64,000 nt of DNA. Origin: Streptomyces sp. NBC_01306 (GTDB taxonomy: Bacteria; Actinomycetota; Actinomycetes; Streptomycetales; Streptomycetaceae). Numbering within the stretch: position 1 is the stretch's first letter; every line of letters begins with the position of its first letter. The position numbers and the translations under genes were made by a program. The stretch is taken from contig NZ_JAPEPC010000001.1 of NCBI RefSeq assembly GCF_026340465.1, positions 2,940,001 through 3,004,000 of the forward strand, in the 5' to 3' direction. The notes beneath the pieces are model-generated. The model saw nothing but the letters and a program-made list of their open reading frames with translations, was not told where the DNA came from and did not search any database. Positions 18,249 to 26,549 of the stretch are shown one piece after another.

Positions 18249-18857
18249 ATGGACAGTTCTTCCGAGCTCTACCGAAATATCGTCGAATTCGCGCACTCCA
18301 CGCCCTCCTGGGTGCAGCAGCTCATGGAGCTGTGGACCGAGGGCGGACTGCTGCTCTTCGCCGTGCTGTTCGTCTTCGTGTGGTGGCGGTCGCGTACGGC
18401 GTCCGCGCAGGCGATGGCGCTGGCGCTGATCGCTCCGCTGGGGACCGCCATCGCGTACGTCCTCAGCGAAGTGCTCAAGTCGGTGATCCACGAGGAGCGC
18501 CCGTGCCGGGCCGTGGCCGGGGCGATGAAACCGCTGATCGACTGCCCGGCGCCCGGCGACTGGTCCTTCCCCAGCAATCACTCGATCATCGCGGCCGCCG
18601 CGGCGGTCGGACTCTCCGTCGCCATGGTGCGGCTGGTCTGGCTGACCGTGCCGGTCGCGGTGCTGATGGCCTTCTCGCGGGTCTTCGTCGGTGTGCACTA
18701 TCCGCATGACGTGATCGTCGGGCTGCTCCTCGGCGCGCTGATCGGGCTGCTCGTCATCGAGGGGCTGACCCGGCCCGTACGGTCGCTGGTGGAGACGGTG
18801 CGGTCGAGCGACATCAGCGCGGCGGCCTGGTTCGTGGGGCCGGGAGCCCCGAACTGA
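18249..18857 (+). CDS. PAP2 family membrane phosphatase
   Basis: 202-residue integral membrane protein of the type 2 phosphatidic acid phosphatase family. The three catalytic motifs are present: KSVIHEERPCR (K-x6-RP), FPSNHS (PSxH with the catalytic histidine), and SRVFVGVHYPHDVIVG (SRxxxxxHxxxD). Five or six transmembrane helices surround them. Likely substrates are lipid phosphates such as undecaprenyl pyrophosphate or phosphatidic acid; BcrC-type activity is possible but unproven. The mutY start follows 16 bases later on the same strand. Confidence 0.88.
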   Translation: MDSSSELYRNIVEFAHSTPSWVQQLMELWTEGGLLLFAVLFVFVWWRSRTASAQAMALALIAPLGTAIAYVLSEVLKSVIHEERPCRAVAGAMKPLIDCPAPGDWSFPSNHSIIAAAAAVGLSVAMVRLVWLTVPVAVLMAFSRVFVGVHYPHDVIVGLLLGALIGLLVIEGLTRPVRSLVETVRSSDISAAAWFVGPGAPN

Positions 18858-18873
18858 GAGGATCGGATGTGCC

Positions 18874-19884
18874 ATGACTACAACCACTGAACCTTCGACG
18901 AATCCGACTAATCCCCCGAATCCGCCGACTCAGATGACTCCGACGCCTCAGACGCCCTCGGCGACTCCGGCGTCCGCTCCCGACGCCGCCGGCCTGCCGG
19001 ACTCCGGCACCGCCGCCGGCCTGCACTCCTCCGTCATCACCTGGTTCGGCGCCAACGCCCGCGATCTGCCCTGGCGCCGCCCCGAGGCGGGCGCCTGGGG
19101 GGTCATGGTCAGCGAGTTCATGCTCCAGCAGACCCCTGTCGTACGGGTGCTGCCGGTCTACGAACAGTGGCTGGCCCGCTGGCCGCGCCCGGCCGATCTG
19201 GCGGCCGAGGCCCCGGGTGAGGCGGTCCGGGCCTGGGGCAGGCTCGGATATCCGCGCCGCGCCCTGCGCCTGCACGGAGCGGCCCAGGCCATCACGGAGC
19301 GGCACGGCGGCGAGGTGCCGTCCGAGCACGGGCAGCTGATCTCGCTGCCCGGTATCGGCGAGTACACGGCTGCGGCGGTCGCCTCCTTCGCGTACGGCCG
19401 GCGCCATGCGGTCCTGGACACCAATGTGCGGCGGGTCTTCGCCCGTGCGGTCAGCGGCGTCGAGTACCCGCCGAACGCCACCACGGCCGCCGAACGCAGG
19501 CTGGCCCGCACCCTGCTCCCCGACGACGAGACCACCGCGGCGCGCTGGGCCGCGGCCTCCATGGAGCTGGGCGCGCTGGTCTGCACGGCCAAGAACCCCG
19601 AGTGCGGGCGCTGCCCCATCGCCGGGCAGTGCGCCTGGCGGCTGGCCGGCAAACCGGCACACGCGGGGGCGGCGCGGCGCGGACAGACGTACGCCGGTAC
19701 GGACCGCCAGGTACGCGGCAAGCTGCTCGCGGTGCTGCGGGACACGCCGGGTCCCGTACCGCAGTCGCAGCTCGACGCGGTGTGGCACGAGCCGGTGCAG
19801 CGGGCCAGGGCGCTGGACGGGCTGGTCTCCGACGGGCTGGTCGAGCCGCTGGCGGGCGGGGTCTACCGGCTGCCGCTGACCTGA
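18874..19884 (+). CDS. mutY: A/G-specific adenine DNA glycosylase
   Basis: Removes adenine mispaired with 8-oxoguanine. 336 residues: an N-terminal Thr/Pro/Asn-rich tail of about 45 residues, then the HhH-GPD fold with catalytic Glu in SEFMLQQT (E81), the helix-hairpin-helix LPGIGEYTA (158-166), and the catalytic Asp in VLDTNVRRV (D182). The 4Fe-4S loop CTAKNPECGRCPIAGQC (C-x6-C-x2-C-x5-C) follows, with a short C-terminal domain after it. The low-complexity tail suggests that an internal start is possible, but ATG 18874 is the first available. Confidence 0.94.
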   Translation: MTTTTEPSTNPTNPPNPPTQMTPTPQTPSATPASAPDAAGLPDSGTAAGLHSSVITWFGANARDLPWRRPEAGAWGVMVSEFMLQQTPVVRVLPVYEQWLARWPRPADLAAEAPGEAVRAWGRLGYPRRALRLHGAAQAITERHGGEVPSEHGQLISLPGIGEYTAAAVASFAYGRRHAVLDTNVRRVFARAVSGVEYPPNATTAAERRLARTLLPDDETTAARWAAASMELGALVCTAKNPECGRCPIAGQCAWRLAGKPAHAGAARRGQTYAGTDRQVRGKLLAVLRDTPGPVPQSQLDAVWHEPVQRARALDGLVSDGLVEPLAGGVYRLPLT

Positions 19885-19946
19885 ACCGATCATCCGGATC
19901 TGCCCGTTCCCGTTTTAAACCTGATCGCCGTTACACAATCGATGGG

Positions 19947-19970
19947 CAGCCGTGCGTCTGCCGACGGCTG
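19947..19970. terminator. Stem-loop between mutY and sigE
   Basis: CAGCCGT (19947-19953) pairs with ACGGCTG (19964-19970) around a 10-base loop, 62 bases after the mutY stop and 90 bases before sigE. No U-run follows. It could end mutY transcription or be a protein-binding dyad in the sigE promoter region. Confidence 0.4.
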
Positions 19971-20059
19971 GTACGCACAGCTCCGTGACAACGCCTCCGT
20001 AGCTTCGTGGACAGACCACAGAGCAGTTTGAACACGGGGAACGACGGAGGCGGTTGGGT

Positions 20060-20611
20060 ATGGCGCACGGTGAGGTGCTCGAATTCGAGGAGTATGTACG
20101 CACCAGGCAGGACGCCCTGCTGCGGAGCGCCCGCCGGCTGGTGCCCGACCCCGTCGACGCCCAGGACCTGTTGCAGACCGCGCTGGCGCGCACCTACCGC
20201 CGCTGGGAGGGCATCGCCGACAAGTCGCTGGCCGACGCCTACCTCCGCCGCGTCATGATCAACACCCGTACGGAGTGGTGGCGCGCCCGCAGGCTGGAGG
20301 AGGTCCCCACCGAGCAGCTGCCCGACGCGAGCGTCGAGGACGGCACGGAGCAGCACGCGGACCGCGCGCTGCTGATGGACATCCTGAAGGTGCTCGCTCC
20401 CAAGCAGCGCAGTGTGGTCGTCCTGCGACACTGGGAGCAGATGAGCACCGAGGAGACGGCTGCCGCACTGGGCATGTCGGCCGGTACGGTGAAGAGCACA
20501 CTGCACCGGGCCCTTGCACGGCTCAGGCAGGAGCTGGAGAGCCGCGACATCGACGCGCGTGCGCTGATCCGTGGGGAACAAGAGATGGGGCGGGAGCGGT
20601 GCGCGGCCTGA
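20060..20611 (+). CDS. sigE: ECF RNA polymerase sigma factor SigE
   Basis: Directs transcription of the cell-envelope stress regulon in Streptomyces. 183 residues: sigma region 2 (EEYVRTRQDALLRSARRLVPDPVDAQDLLQTALARTYRRW) and region 4 (LKVLAPKQRSVVVLRHWEQMSTEETAAALGMSAGTVKSTLHRALARL). ATG 20060 follows GGAGG by 9 bases. It is the first gene of sigE-cseA-cseB-cseC. In S. coelicolor sigE is transcribed on activation by CseB rather than controlled by an anti-sigma factor; the conserved gene order here implies the same. Confidence 0.95.
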   Translation: MAHGEVLEFEEYVRTRQDALLRSARRLVPDPVDAQDLLQTALARTYRRWEGIADKSLADAYLRRVMINTRTEWWRARRLEEVPTEQLPDASVEDGTEQHADRALLMDILKVLAPKQRSVVVLRHWEQMSTEETAAALGMSAGTVKSTLHRALARLRQELESRDIDARALIRGEQEMGRERCAA

Positions 20612-21348
20612 CAGAGGGCCCGGAGGACGGTCCGGGCGGCCCCGGAGACGACGACGGCCGGGGTGCGGTGGCCGGGTCCAGGGTGGCCAGAACCAGAAGA
20701 GGGACTCTGGCGGCGAGCGTCACGGCGGTGGCCGGGCTCGCCGTCGTCGGCCTGTTCGTGGCGGGCTGCGACTCGGGTGGTACGGGGACACGCGACGAGG
20801 GAGCGGCCCATTCGGTCCCCGCGGTCGCGCCCACCAAGGATCCGGGGTCGGCGGCCGCGACCAAGCCCGGCGAGCGGGTGAACCCGGTGGATCTCCTGAA
20901 GCAGGACCCGATGGTCAGCCCGGCGGTCAAGCGCGACCTCAAGCCGTGCTCGGGCAGCGACTACCCGGTCGACGTCTCGTACGCGCGGCTGACCGGCGGC
21001 GACGTCGCCGATGTCGTGGTGAACGTGATGACGTGCCGCAGTGCGGTGGGGGTCGCCACGTACGTCTACCGCGCGCACGGCGGCTCGTACAAGAACGTCT
21101 TCGGTTCGGAGGCCGCGCCCGTCTACTCCGAGATCGACCGGGGCGATCTCGTGGTGACGAAGCAGCAGTACGCGAAGGGCGACTCGATGTCGTACGCGTC
21201 GAGCGAGGACGTCATCACGTACCACTGGACGAACAACAAGTTCGCGCAGACCGACGCCGTGCACACCGACTTCAGCCGGGCGGTCGGTGATGGGGACACC
21301 GACGGAGACACCGGCGGGGACACCGCCACCACCAGCCCCAGCAACTGA
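20599..21348 (+). CDS. cseA: Lipoprotein CseA
   Basis: Extracytoplasmic lipoprotein that dampens the SigE/CseBC response in S. coelicolor. From GTG 20599 it is 249 residues and overlaps sigE by 13 bases. The lipobox VAGC puts the lipidated cysteine at residue 57 after VTAVAGLAVVGLF. The long 33-residue Asp/Gly-rich segment before the signal helix is unusual; an internal GTG at 20668 would give a normal signal peptide. The mature part (from about DLLKQDPMVSPAVKRDLKPC) has two further cysteines and an Asp/Gly/Thr-rich C-terminus. Confidence 0.9.
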   Translation: MRGLTEGPEDGPGGPGDDDGRGAVAGSRVARTRRGTLAASVTAVAGLAVVGLFVAGCDSGGTGTRDEGAAHSVPAVAPTKDPGSAAATKPGERVNPVDLLKQDPMVSPAVKRDLKPCSGSDYPVDVSYARLTGGDVADVVVNVMTCRSAVGVATYVYRAHGGSYKNVFGSEAAPVYSEIDRGDLVVTKQQYAKGDSMSYASSEDVITYHWTNNKFAQTDAVHTDFSRAVGDGDTDGDTGGDTATTSPSN

Positions 21349-21360
21349 GAGAGCAGCGGG

Positions 21361-22059
21361 ATGGCCGAGACCCATGTCCTCTTCGTCGAGGACGACGATG
21401 TGATCCGCGAGGCGACACAGCTCGCCCTGGAACGGGACGGTTTCCGCGTCACCGCGATGCCCGACGGGCTCTCCGGACTCGACGCGTTCCGCACCAACCA
21501 GCCCGACATCGCCCTGCTCGACGTCATGCTGCCGGGGCTTGACGGGGTCTCCCTGTGCCGCCGGATCCGTGACCAGTCGACCGTCCCGGTGATCATGCTG
21601 TCGGCCCGCGCCGACTCGATCGACGTGGTGCTGGGGCTGGAGGCCGGAGCCGACGACTACGTGACCAAGCCGTTCGACGGCGCGGTCCTGGTGGCCCGCA
21701 TCCGGGCCGTTCTCCGCCGGTTCGGACATGCGAGCGGCGCAGGTACGGACAGCGACGCCGAGCCGGACGAGCGCGGCGTGCTGGCCTTCGGCGACATCGA
21801 GGTCGACACGGAGGGCATGGAGGTGCGCAGGAGCGGCACCCATGTGGCGCTGACCCCGACCGAGATGCGGCTGCTCCTGGAGTTCTCCTCGGCGCCGGGC
21901 ACGGTGCTCTCCCGCGACAAGCTCCTGGAGCGGGTCTGGGACTACGGCTGGGGCGGTGACACCCGGGTCGTGGACGTCCATGTGCAACGGCTGCGGACAA
22001 AGATCGGACAGGACCGGATCGAAACGGTCCGCGGCTTCGGATACAAGCTGAAGGCATGA
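21361..22059 (+). CDS. cseB: Response regulator CseB (OmpR family)
   Basis: 232 residues. The receiver domain has the acidic pocket E10-D13, phospho-acceptor D54 in ALLDVMLPG, and K103 in YVTKPF; the C-terminal winged helix includes VALTPTEMRLLLEFSSAPGTVLSRDKLLERVW and VDVHVQRLRTKIG. Activated by CseC phosphorylation, it turns on the sigE promoter. It starts 13 bases after cseA. Its stop TGA (22057-22059) overlaps an ATG at 22056, which in the ancestral arrangement would have been the cseC start but now opens a 39-codon ORF. Confidence 0.95.
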   Translation: MAETHVLFVEDDDVIREATQLALERDGFRVTAMPDGLSGLDAFRTNQPDIALLDVMLPGLDGVSLCRRIRDQSTVPVIMLSARADSIDVVLGLEAGADDYVTKPFDGAVLVARIRAVLRRFGHASGAGTDSDAEPDERGVLAFGDIEVDTEGMEVRRSGTHVALTPTEMRLLLEFSSAPGTVLSRDKLLERVWDYGWGGDTRVVDVHVQRLRTKIGQDRIETVRGFGYKLKA

Positions 22060-22207
22060 AGCACCTCGCCCTGCGCACCGGCGTCCGGTGGCTGCGTCCA
22101 CCGGGGGACAACCCCCGGACCCCCTGCCGGAGAAGCCCCGTGGTCGGCCCGCGTCGAACAGGAACGCCGACATGAAGCACCTCGCCCTGCGCACCGGCGT
22201 CCGGTGG
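22055..22207 (+). repeat. 37-bp direct repeat at the cseB/cseC junction with 79-bp insert
   Basis: The 37 bases at 22055-22091 recur exactly at 22171-22207. Each begins with the ATGA start and encodes MKHLALRTGVRW. The 79 bases between contain a perfect 7-bp hairpin (CCGGGGG 22101-22107, CCCCCGG 22112-22118). From the first ATG (22056) a 39-codon ORF runs to a TGA at 22173-22175 that overlaps the second ATG (22172). The insert is 116 bp in all, not a multiple of three. Confidence 0.95.
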
Positions 22208-23485
22208 AAGATCAGCATCGCCATCGCCGGGGTCGGCGCGCTCATCGCTGTCGCGCTCAGCCTCGTCGTCCACAACGCGGCCCGCGTCTCCATGCTCGAC
22301 AACGCACGGGACACTCAGGTCGTCCGGCTCCAGTTCGCCCTGCGGCTCTTCGAGGCGAAGAAGCAACAACAGCAGCAGCCGCAGCTCGGCTCCAAGGTCA
22401 ATGACCCCAGCCTGCCCAGGGAGCTGCGGCGCCGGGCCGCCGAGAACCGGATCTCCACCCTGGTCGTCGAGCACTCCAACGGGATCCCCGACGTCTGGGC
22501 GGCCGCCCCGCTCTCCGACGGCGACGTGCTCTCGCTGCACAGCCGTTACGGCAGCAGCGCCTCCGTCCTGCAGGACCTCGACCGGGCGCTGATCATCGGC
22601 TCGGTCTCGGTGGTGCTCGGGGGCAGCGCGCTGGGCGTGCTGATCGGCGGCCAGCTCTCGCGGCGGCTGCGCAAGGCGGCCGCGGCCGCGACCAAGGTGG
22701 CACAGGGCGGCACGGACGTCCGGGTGCGGGCCGCCATCGGCGGTTTCGTACGGGACGAGACGGATGAGCTGGCCCGCGCCGTGGACGCGATGACCGACAC
22801 CCTGCAGGAGCGGGTGGAGGCCGAGCGCCGGGTCACGGCCGATATCGCGCACGAGCTGCGTACGCCGGTGACCGGGCTGCTGACGGCCGCGGAGCTGCTG
22901 CCGCCCGGCCGGCCGACCGAGCTGGTACGCAACCGGGCGCAGGCGCTGCGGACCCTGGTCGAGGACGTACTGGAGGTGGCCAGGCTGGACAGCGCGTCCG
23001 AGCGGGCCGAGCTCCAGGAGATCGCGCTGGGCGAGTTCGTCAGCCGCCGGGTGTCGATAGTGGCGCCGGACGCGCAGGTCCGGGTGGTGCACGAGTCCTG
23101 GGTCAACACCGATCCGCGGCGCCTGGAGCGGATCCTCGGCAATCTCCTCGGCAACGCGGCCAAGCACGGCGGGACGCCGGTGGAGGTCACGGTCGAGGGA
23201 CGGGTGGTGCGGGTGCGCGACCACGGGCCCGGCTTCCCCGACACGCTGCTGCGGGACGGGCCGAGCCGCTTCCGTACGGGCAGCAGCGACCGGGCGGGTG
23301 TCGGGCACGGTCTGGGGCTGACGATCGCGGCCGGGCAGGCCAAGGTGCTCGGGGCGCGGCTGACGTTCCGCAACGCGGCACCGGAGGGGGCGAAGGAGAC
23401 GGGCGGCGCCATCGCGGTGCTCTGGCTCCCGGAACACGCGCCGACCGTCACGGGAAGCTTCCGCGCCCTGACCCGGCCCTCGTGA
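22172..23485 (+). CDS. cseC: Sensor histidine kinase CseC
   Basis: Senses cell-envelope damage and phosphorylates CseB. 437 residues from ATG 22172: TM1 about 13-35, an extracytoplasmic domain 36-138 with a Gln run (KKQQQQQPQ), TM2 139-160, HAMP, HisKA with the phospho-accepting H227 in ADIAHELRTPV, and HATPase with N-box LGNLLGNAAKHGG and G-boxes DHGPGFPD and GVGHGLGLTI. The GTG at 22088 in the same frame lies in the inserted DNA and would give an N-terminus without likeness to a signal anchor. Confidence 0.93.
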   Translation: MKHLALRTGVRWKISIAIAGVGALIAVALSLVVHNAARVSMLDNARDTQVVRLQFALRLFEAKKQQQQQPQLGSKVNDPSLPRELRRRAAENRISTLVVEHSNGIPDVWAAAPLSDGDVLSLHSRYGSSASVLQDLDRALIIGSVSVVLGGSALGVLIGGQLSRRLRKAAAAATKVAQGGTDVRVRAAIGGFVRDETDELARAVDAMTDTLQERVEAERRVTADIAHELRTPVTGLLTAAELLPPGRPTELVRNRAQALRTLVEDVLEVARLDSASERAELQEIALGEFVSRRVSIVAPDAQVRVVHESWVNTDPRRLERILGNLLGNAAKHGGTPVEVTVEGRVVRVRDHGPGFPDTLLRDGPSRFRTGSSDRAGVGHGLGLTIAAGQAKVLGARLTFRNAAPEGAKETGGAIAVLWLPEHAPTVTGSFRALTRPS

Positions 23486-23528
23486 CCACATAACGGCGGT
23501 TCCGGCGCCGGTATATGTACGCGTACGA

Positions 23529-23565
23529 AGCGGGCCCCGGATGCATCGCGCATCCGGGGCCCGCT
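23529..23565. terminator. Bidirectional terminator between cseC and the MFS gene
   Basis: A perfect 16-bp stem, AGCGGGCCCCGGATGC (23529-23544) and its complement (23550-23565), with loop ATCGC, lies in the 99-base gap between two convergent genes. Confidence 0.8.
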
Positions 23566-23584
23566 CTCGTACACGTACTGCGGC

Positions 23585-25147
23585 CTACGGCTCCTGCACC
23601 GGTGCAGGGACGTCAGGGCCGCCGCGCAGGGCGACTTCCTTGACGAAGACGGCGGCCGCGATGACCGCGAGTCCGGCGACGGCACCCAGCAGGAATCCGC
23701 CGTGGGTTCCCGCGGCGACCGCGTACTGGTAGGCGTCCCGGGCCTTCTCCGGCAGCTTCGCCAGGCTCGCCGCGTCCAGCTGCGCCGAGGGGAGCGAGAC
23801 GCCCTTGCCCATCCGCGCGGTCATCTCGTCCTGCACCTTGCTGGTGAAGAGCGCACCCATGATCGAGACGCCGAAGGAGGAGCCGAGCGTACGGAAGAGG
23901 GTGGTCGAGGACGAGGCGACGCCCATGTCCTTCATCTCGACGCTGTTCTGCGCGACCAGCATGGTGATCTGCATCAGGAAGCCCATACCGGCGCCGACCA
24001 CGGCCATGTAGACACCGGTCGTCAGCCGGGTGGTGTGGACGTCCATCGTGGACAGCAGATACAGCCCGACGATCATCAGGGCGCCGCCCGCGATCGGGAA
24101 GACCTTGTACTTGCCGGTGTTGGTGGTGATCCGGCCCGCGACGAGCGAGACGGCCATCATCGCCAGCAGCATGGGCATCAGCAGCAGACCGGAGTTGGTC
24201 GCGGACGCGCCCTGCACCGACTGCTGGAACAGCGGCAGGAAGAGCATCGCGCCGAACATCACGAATCCGGTCAGGAAGCCGATGACCGACATCAGTGTGA
24301 AGTTGCGGCTGCGGAAGATGTGCAGCGGCACGATCGGTTCGGCGGCCTTGGTCTCCCAGAAGACGAAGCCGATCAGCGCGGCGACGCCGATGAAGATGAG
24401 CTCCATGACGATGGCCGAGCCCCAGGCGTACTGCGTACCGCCCCAGGTGGTGACCAGCACGATCGAGACGATGCCGATGGTGAGCAGCGCCGTACCGAGA
24501 TAGTCGATCCGCCCCCGGGACCGCTTCTTGGGCAGGTGCAGCACGGTCGTGACCATGGCGAGCGCGACCGCGCCCAGCGGCAGGTTGATGTAGAAGGTCC
24601 AGCGCCAGCCGAGGTGGTCGGTGATGGCACCGCCGACGAGCGGCCCGCCGATCATCGCGACCGCCATGACGCCGGCCATCATTCCCTGGTATTTGCCGCG
24701 CTCACGCGGCGGAATCAGGTCGCCGATGATCGCCATGACGCCGACCATCAGGCCGCCGGCGCCGAGGCCCTGGATGGCCCGGAAACCGATGAGCTGGCTC
24801 ATGTCCTGCGCCATCCCGCTCAGCGCGGAGCCGATCAGGAAGATCACGATGGAGGCGAGGAAGGCGCCCTTACGCCCGTACATGTCGCCGACCTTGCCCC
24901 AGATGGGCGTGGAGGCCGCCGTCGCCAGTGTGTACGCGGTCACCACCCAGGACAGGTGTGCCAGCCCGCCCAGCTCGCCGACGATGGTCGGCATCGCGGT
25001 GTTCACGATCATGTTGTCGAGCATCGCGAGCAACATCGCGATCATCAGCGCGAACAGCACCACCCGGACGCTGCGCGGCTGTGGCTCGGTCTTGCCCCCC
25101 GCTTCCGATCTCGCCAGTTCTGCGGTTTCCGACACGTACCCCACCAC
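23585..25147 (-). CDS. DHA2 (EmrB/QacA) family MFS drug exporter
   Basis: 520 residues with 14 predicted transmembrane helices. Family motifs: MLDNMIVNTAMPTI (motif D1), GKVGDMYGRKGAF (motif A), RAIQGLGAGGLMVGVMAII (motif B), and GPLVGGAITDHLGWRWTFYINLP (motif C and beyond). A proton-drug antiporter role is expected. Possible starts are GTG 25147, GTG 25144 and GTG 25135; AGGGGA sits just upstream. It is divergent from a TetR gene across a 120-bp region holding two mirrored 23-bp operators, so that regulator probably represses it. Confidence 0.93.
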   Translation of the reverse strand: MVGYVSETAELARSEAGGKTEPQPRSVRVVLFALMIAMLLAMLDNMIVNTAMPTIVGELGGLAHLSWVVTAYTLATAASTPIWGKVGDMYGRKGAFLASIVIFLIGSALSGMAQDMSQLIGFRAIQGLGAGGLMVGVMAIIGDLIPPRERGKYQGMMAGVMAVAMIGGPLVGGAITDHLGWRWTFYINLPLGAVALAMVTTVLHLPKKRSRGRIDYLGTALLTIGIVSIVLVTTWGGTQYAWGSAIVMELIFIGVAALIGFVFWETKAAEPIVPLHIFRSRNFTLMSVIGFLTGFVMFGAMLFLPLFQQSVQGASATNSGLLLMPMLLAMMAVSLVAGRITTNTGKYKVFPIAGGALMIVGLYLLSTMDVHTTRLTTGVYMAVVGAGMGFLMQITMLVAQNSVEMKDMGVASSSTTLFRTLGSSFGVSIMGALFTSKVQDEMTARMGKGVSLPSAQLDAASLAKLPEKARDAYQYAVAAGTHGGFLLGAVAGLAVIAAAVFVKEVALRGGPDVPAPVQEP

Positions 25148-25176
25148 TCCCCTGAACCTGCCGGGCTCGGTCTGTT

Positions 25177-25199
25177 TACTTACTTGCCGCCCGGCTAGT
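25177..25199. promoter_or_regulatory. TetR operator, MFS-proximal copy
   Basis: A 23-bp element starting TACTTACTTG and ending CCGGCTAGT. It is an inverted copy, with one mismatch, of 25229-25251. Each also contains its own imperfect 16-bp dyad of the form CTnGnCGnnCGnCnAG, as expected for a TetR dimer site. Confidence 0.8.
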
Positions 25200-25228
25200 T
25201 TGATTACACCGGGAGAAGGTAGCCTTGT

Positions 25229-25251
25229 ACTAGCCGGGCGTCAAGTAAGTA
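25229..25251. promoter_or_regulatory. TetR operator, tetR-proximal copy
   Basis: A 23-bp element, ACTAGCCGG to CAAGTAAGTA, mirror of the 25177-25199 copy, centred about 52 bp away. It ends 16 bases before the tetR ATG, so it would block tetR (autorepression) while the other copy blocks the exporter. Confidence 0.8.
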
Positions 25252-25267
25252 TCGCGGGAGAGCACCA

Positions 25268-25900
25268 ATGGGCAGCAGAGGAAACACCCGCCAGCGGATC
25301 CAGGACGTCGCGCTGGACCTCTTCGTCGAGCAGGGATACGAGAAGACCTCGCTCCGGGAGATCGCCGAGAAGCTCGATGTCACCAAGGCGGCGCTGTACT
25401 ACCACTTCAAGACCAAGGAAGACATCCTCATCAGCCTCTTCCACGACCTCTCGGCACCCATCGACGAGGTCATCGCGTGGGGCCAGGGCCGGCCGCGCAG
25501 CCTGGAGACGAAGACGGAGGTCCTGCGGCGCTACAGCGAAGCACTCAGAGGCGCGGCCCCGCTCTTCCGCTTCATGCAGGAGAACCAGGGGACGGTACGG
25601 GAGCTGAGCGTCGGCGAGAACTTCAAGGACCGGATGCTGCTCCTGCTCGACCTGGTCAGAGCGCCCGACGCGTCACTGACCGACCAGGTCCGCTGCTTCT
25701 CCGCGCTGTTCACCATGCACGCGGGATCGTTCGCGCTGAAAGACGCCGAAGGCGACCCCGAGGACAAGCGCAAGGCTGTCCTCGAAGTCGCCATCGATCT
25801 CATGACCCAGGCCCACCTGGAGGCGGGCGCGGGGCGTCAGGATCCGACCGGGCAGGTCAGAACTTCACGCCGTGGGCCTTCAGGAACGGCATCGGGTTGA
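25268..25900 (+). CDS. TetR/AcrR family repressor of the divergent exporter
   Basis: 210 residues. The HTH is RIQDVALDLFVEQGYEKTSLREIAEKLDVTKAALYYHFKTKEDIL; the all-helical ligand domain follows. CGGGAG precedes the ATG by 7 bases. Divergence from the DHA2 exporter with paired operators between them argues for local, ligand-relieved repression. The last 44 bases overlap the 3' end of the convergent M23 peptidase gene; the C-terminal TGQVRTSRRGPSGTASG tail is encoded there and looks non-conserved. Confidence 0.93.
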   Translation: MGSRGNTRQRIQDVALDLFVEQGYEKTSLREIAEKLDVTKAALYYHFKTKEDILISLFHDLSAPIDEVIAWGQGRPRSLETKTEVLRRYSEALRGAAPLFRFMQENQGTVRELSVGENFKDRMLLLLDLVRAPDASLTDQVRCFSALFTMHAGSFALKDAEGDPEDKRKAVLEVAIDLMTQAHLEAGAGRQDPTGQVRTSRRGPSGTASG

Positions 25901-26549
25901 AGCCCGAGCCGTAGTTCGGTCCCGTGCGGACCTCGAAGTGCAGGTGCGGGCCGGTCACGTTGCCGGTCGCACCGGACTTGGCGATGACCTCACCGGTCTT
26001 CACGGTCTGGCCTATGTGGACGTCGATCTCCGACAGGTGCGCGTACTGCGAGTACGTGTTGTCGCTGTGCTTGATCTCGATCGCGTTGCCGTACGCCGGG
26101 CCGTCGCCGCCGCCGTTGGGGCCGGCCTTCACGACGGTGCCGCCGTGCGCGGCCATGACCGCGGTGCCGGTCGGGACGACGAAGTCCTGACCCGAGTGCT
26201 TGTGGGACCACATGTGGCCGGCCTCGCCGAACGGCTCACCGATCACGGGGTGCGCGACGGGCGAGATCCACTCGTTGGCGGCCTTCTTCGCCTGGGCGGC
26301 CTTGGCGGCCTTGGTGTCCTTCGCCGTCTTGGCGGTGTGCTGCGCGGCCTTCGCCTGGGCGCTGGCCTGGTGGGCGAGCGCGGTGGCGACGTTCGGGGTT
26401 CCTGCGGCTGCGGTGGCCGGGTGTGCGTCGGCAGCGACCGCGACCCCGGCTCCCAGCGCGACCGACACTCCGAGCCCGGCGGCTACGACCGCAGCGCGGG
26501 TGCGAAGCGGGGACCGGCGGGACACGTGGGACGTGGTGTGCTTCTGCAT
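25857..26549 (-). CDS. Secreted M23 family metallopeptidase
   Basis: Peptidoglycan endopeptidase of the lysostaphin/LytM type, 230 residues. Signal peptide: RTRAAVVAAGLGVSVALGAG ending near AVAADAHP. An Ala/Lys-rich linker follows (AKAAQHTAKTAKDTKAAKAA), then the M23 domain with the zinc ligands in HKHSGQDF (HxxxD) and HLHFEV (HxH), and the GxxxGxxTGPHLHFE pattern. ATG 26549 has GGAG about 10 bases upstream. It probably cuts peptide crossbridges during growth or sporulation. Confidence 0.92.
   Translation of the reverse strand: MQKHTTSHVSRRSPLRTRAAVVAAGLGVSVALGAGVAVAADAHPATAAAGTPNVATALAHQASAQAKAAQHTAKTAKDTKAAKAAQAKKAANEWISPVAHPVIGEPFGEAGHMWSHKHSGQDFVVPTGTAVMAAHGGTVVKAGPNGGGDGPAYGNAIEIKHSDNTYSQYAHLSEIDVHIGQTVKTGEVIAKSGATGNVTGPHLHFEVRTGPNYGSGFNPMPFLKAHGVKF

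Noticed and set aside
22088..22171. GTG 22088 as start of cseC
   Set aside because: It lies in the duplicated insert and would add 28 Pro/Arg-rich residues before MKHLALRTG; ATG 22172 keeps the ATGA coupling and the family N-terminus.
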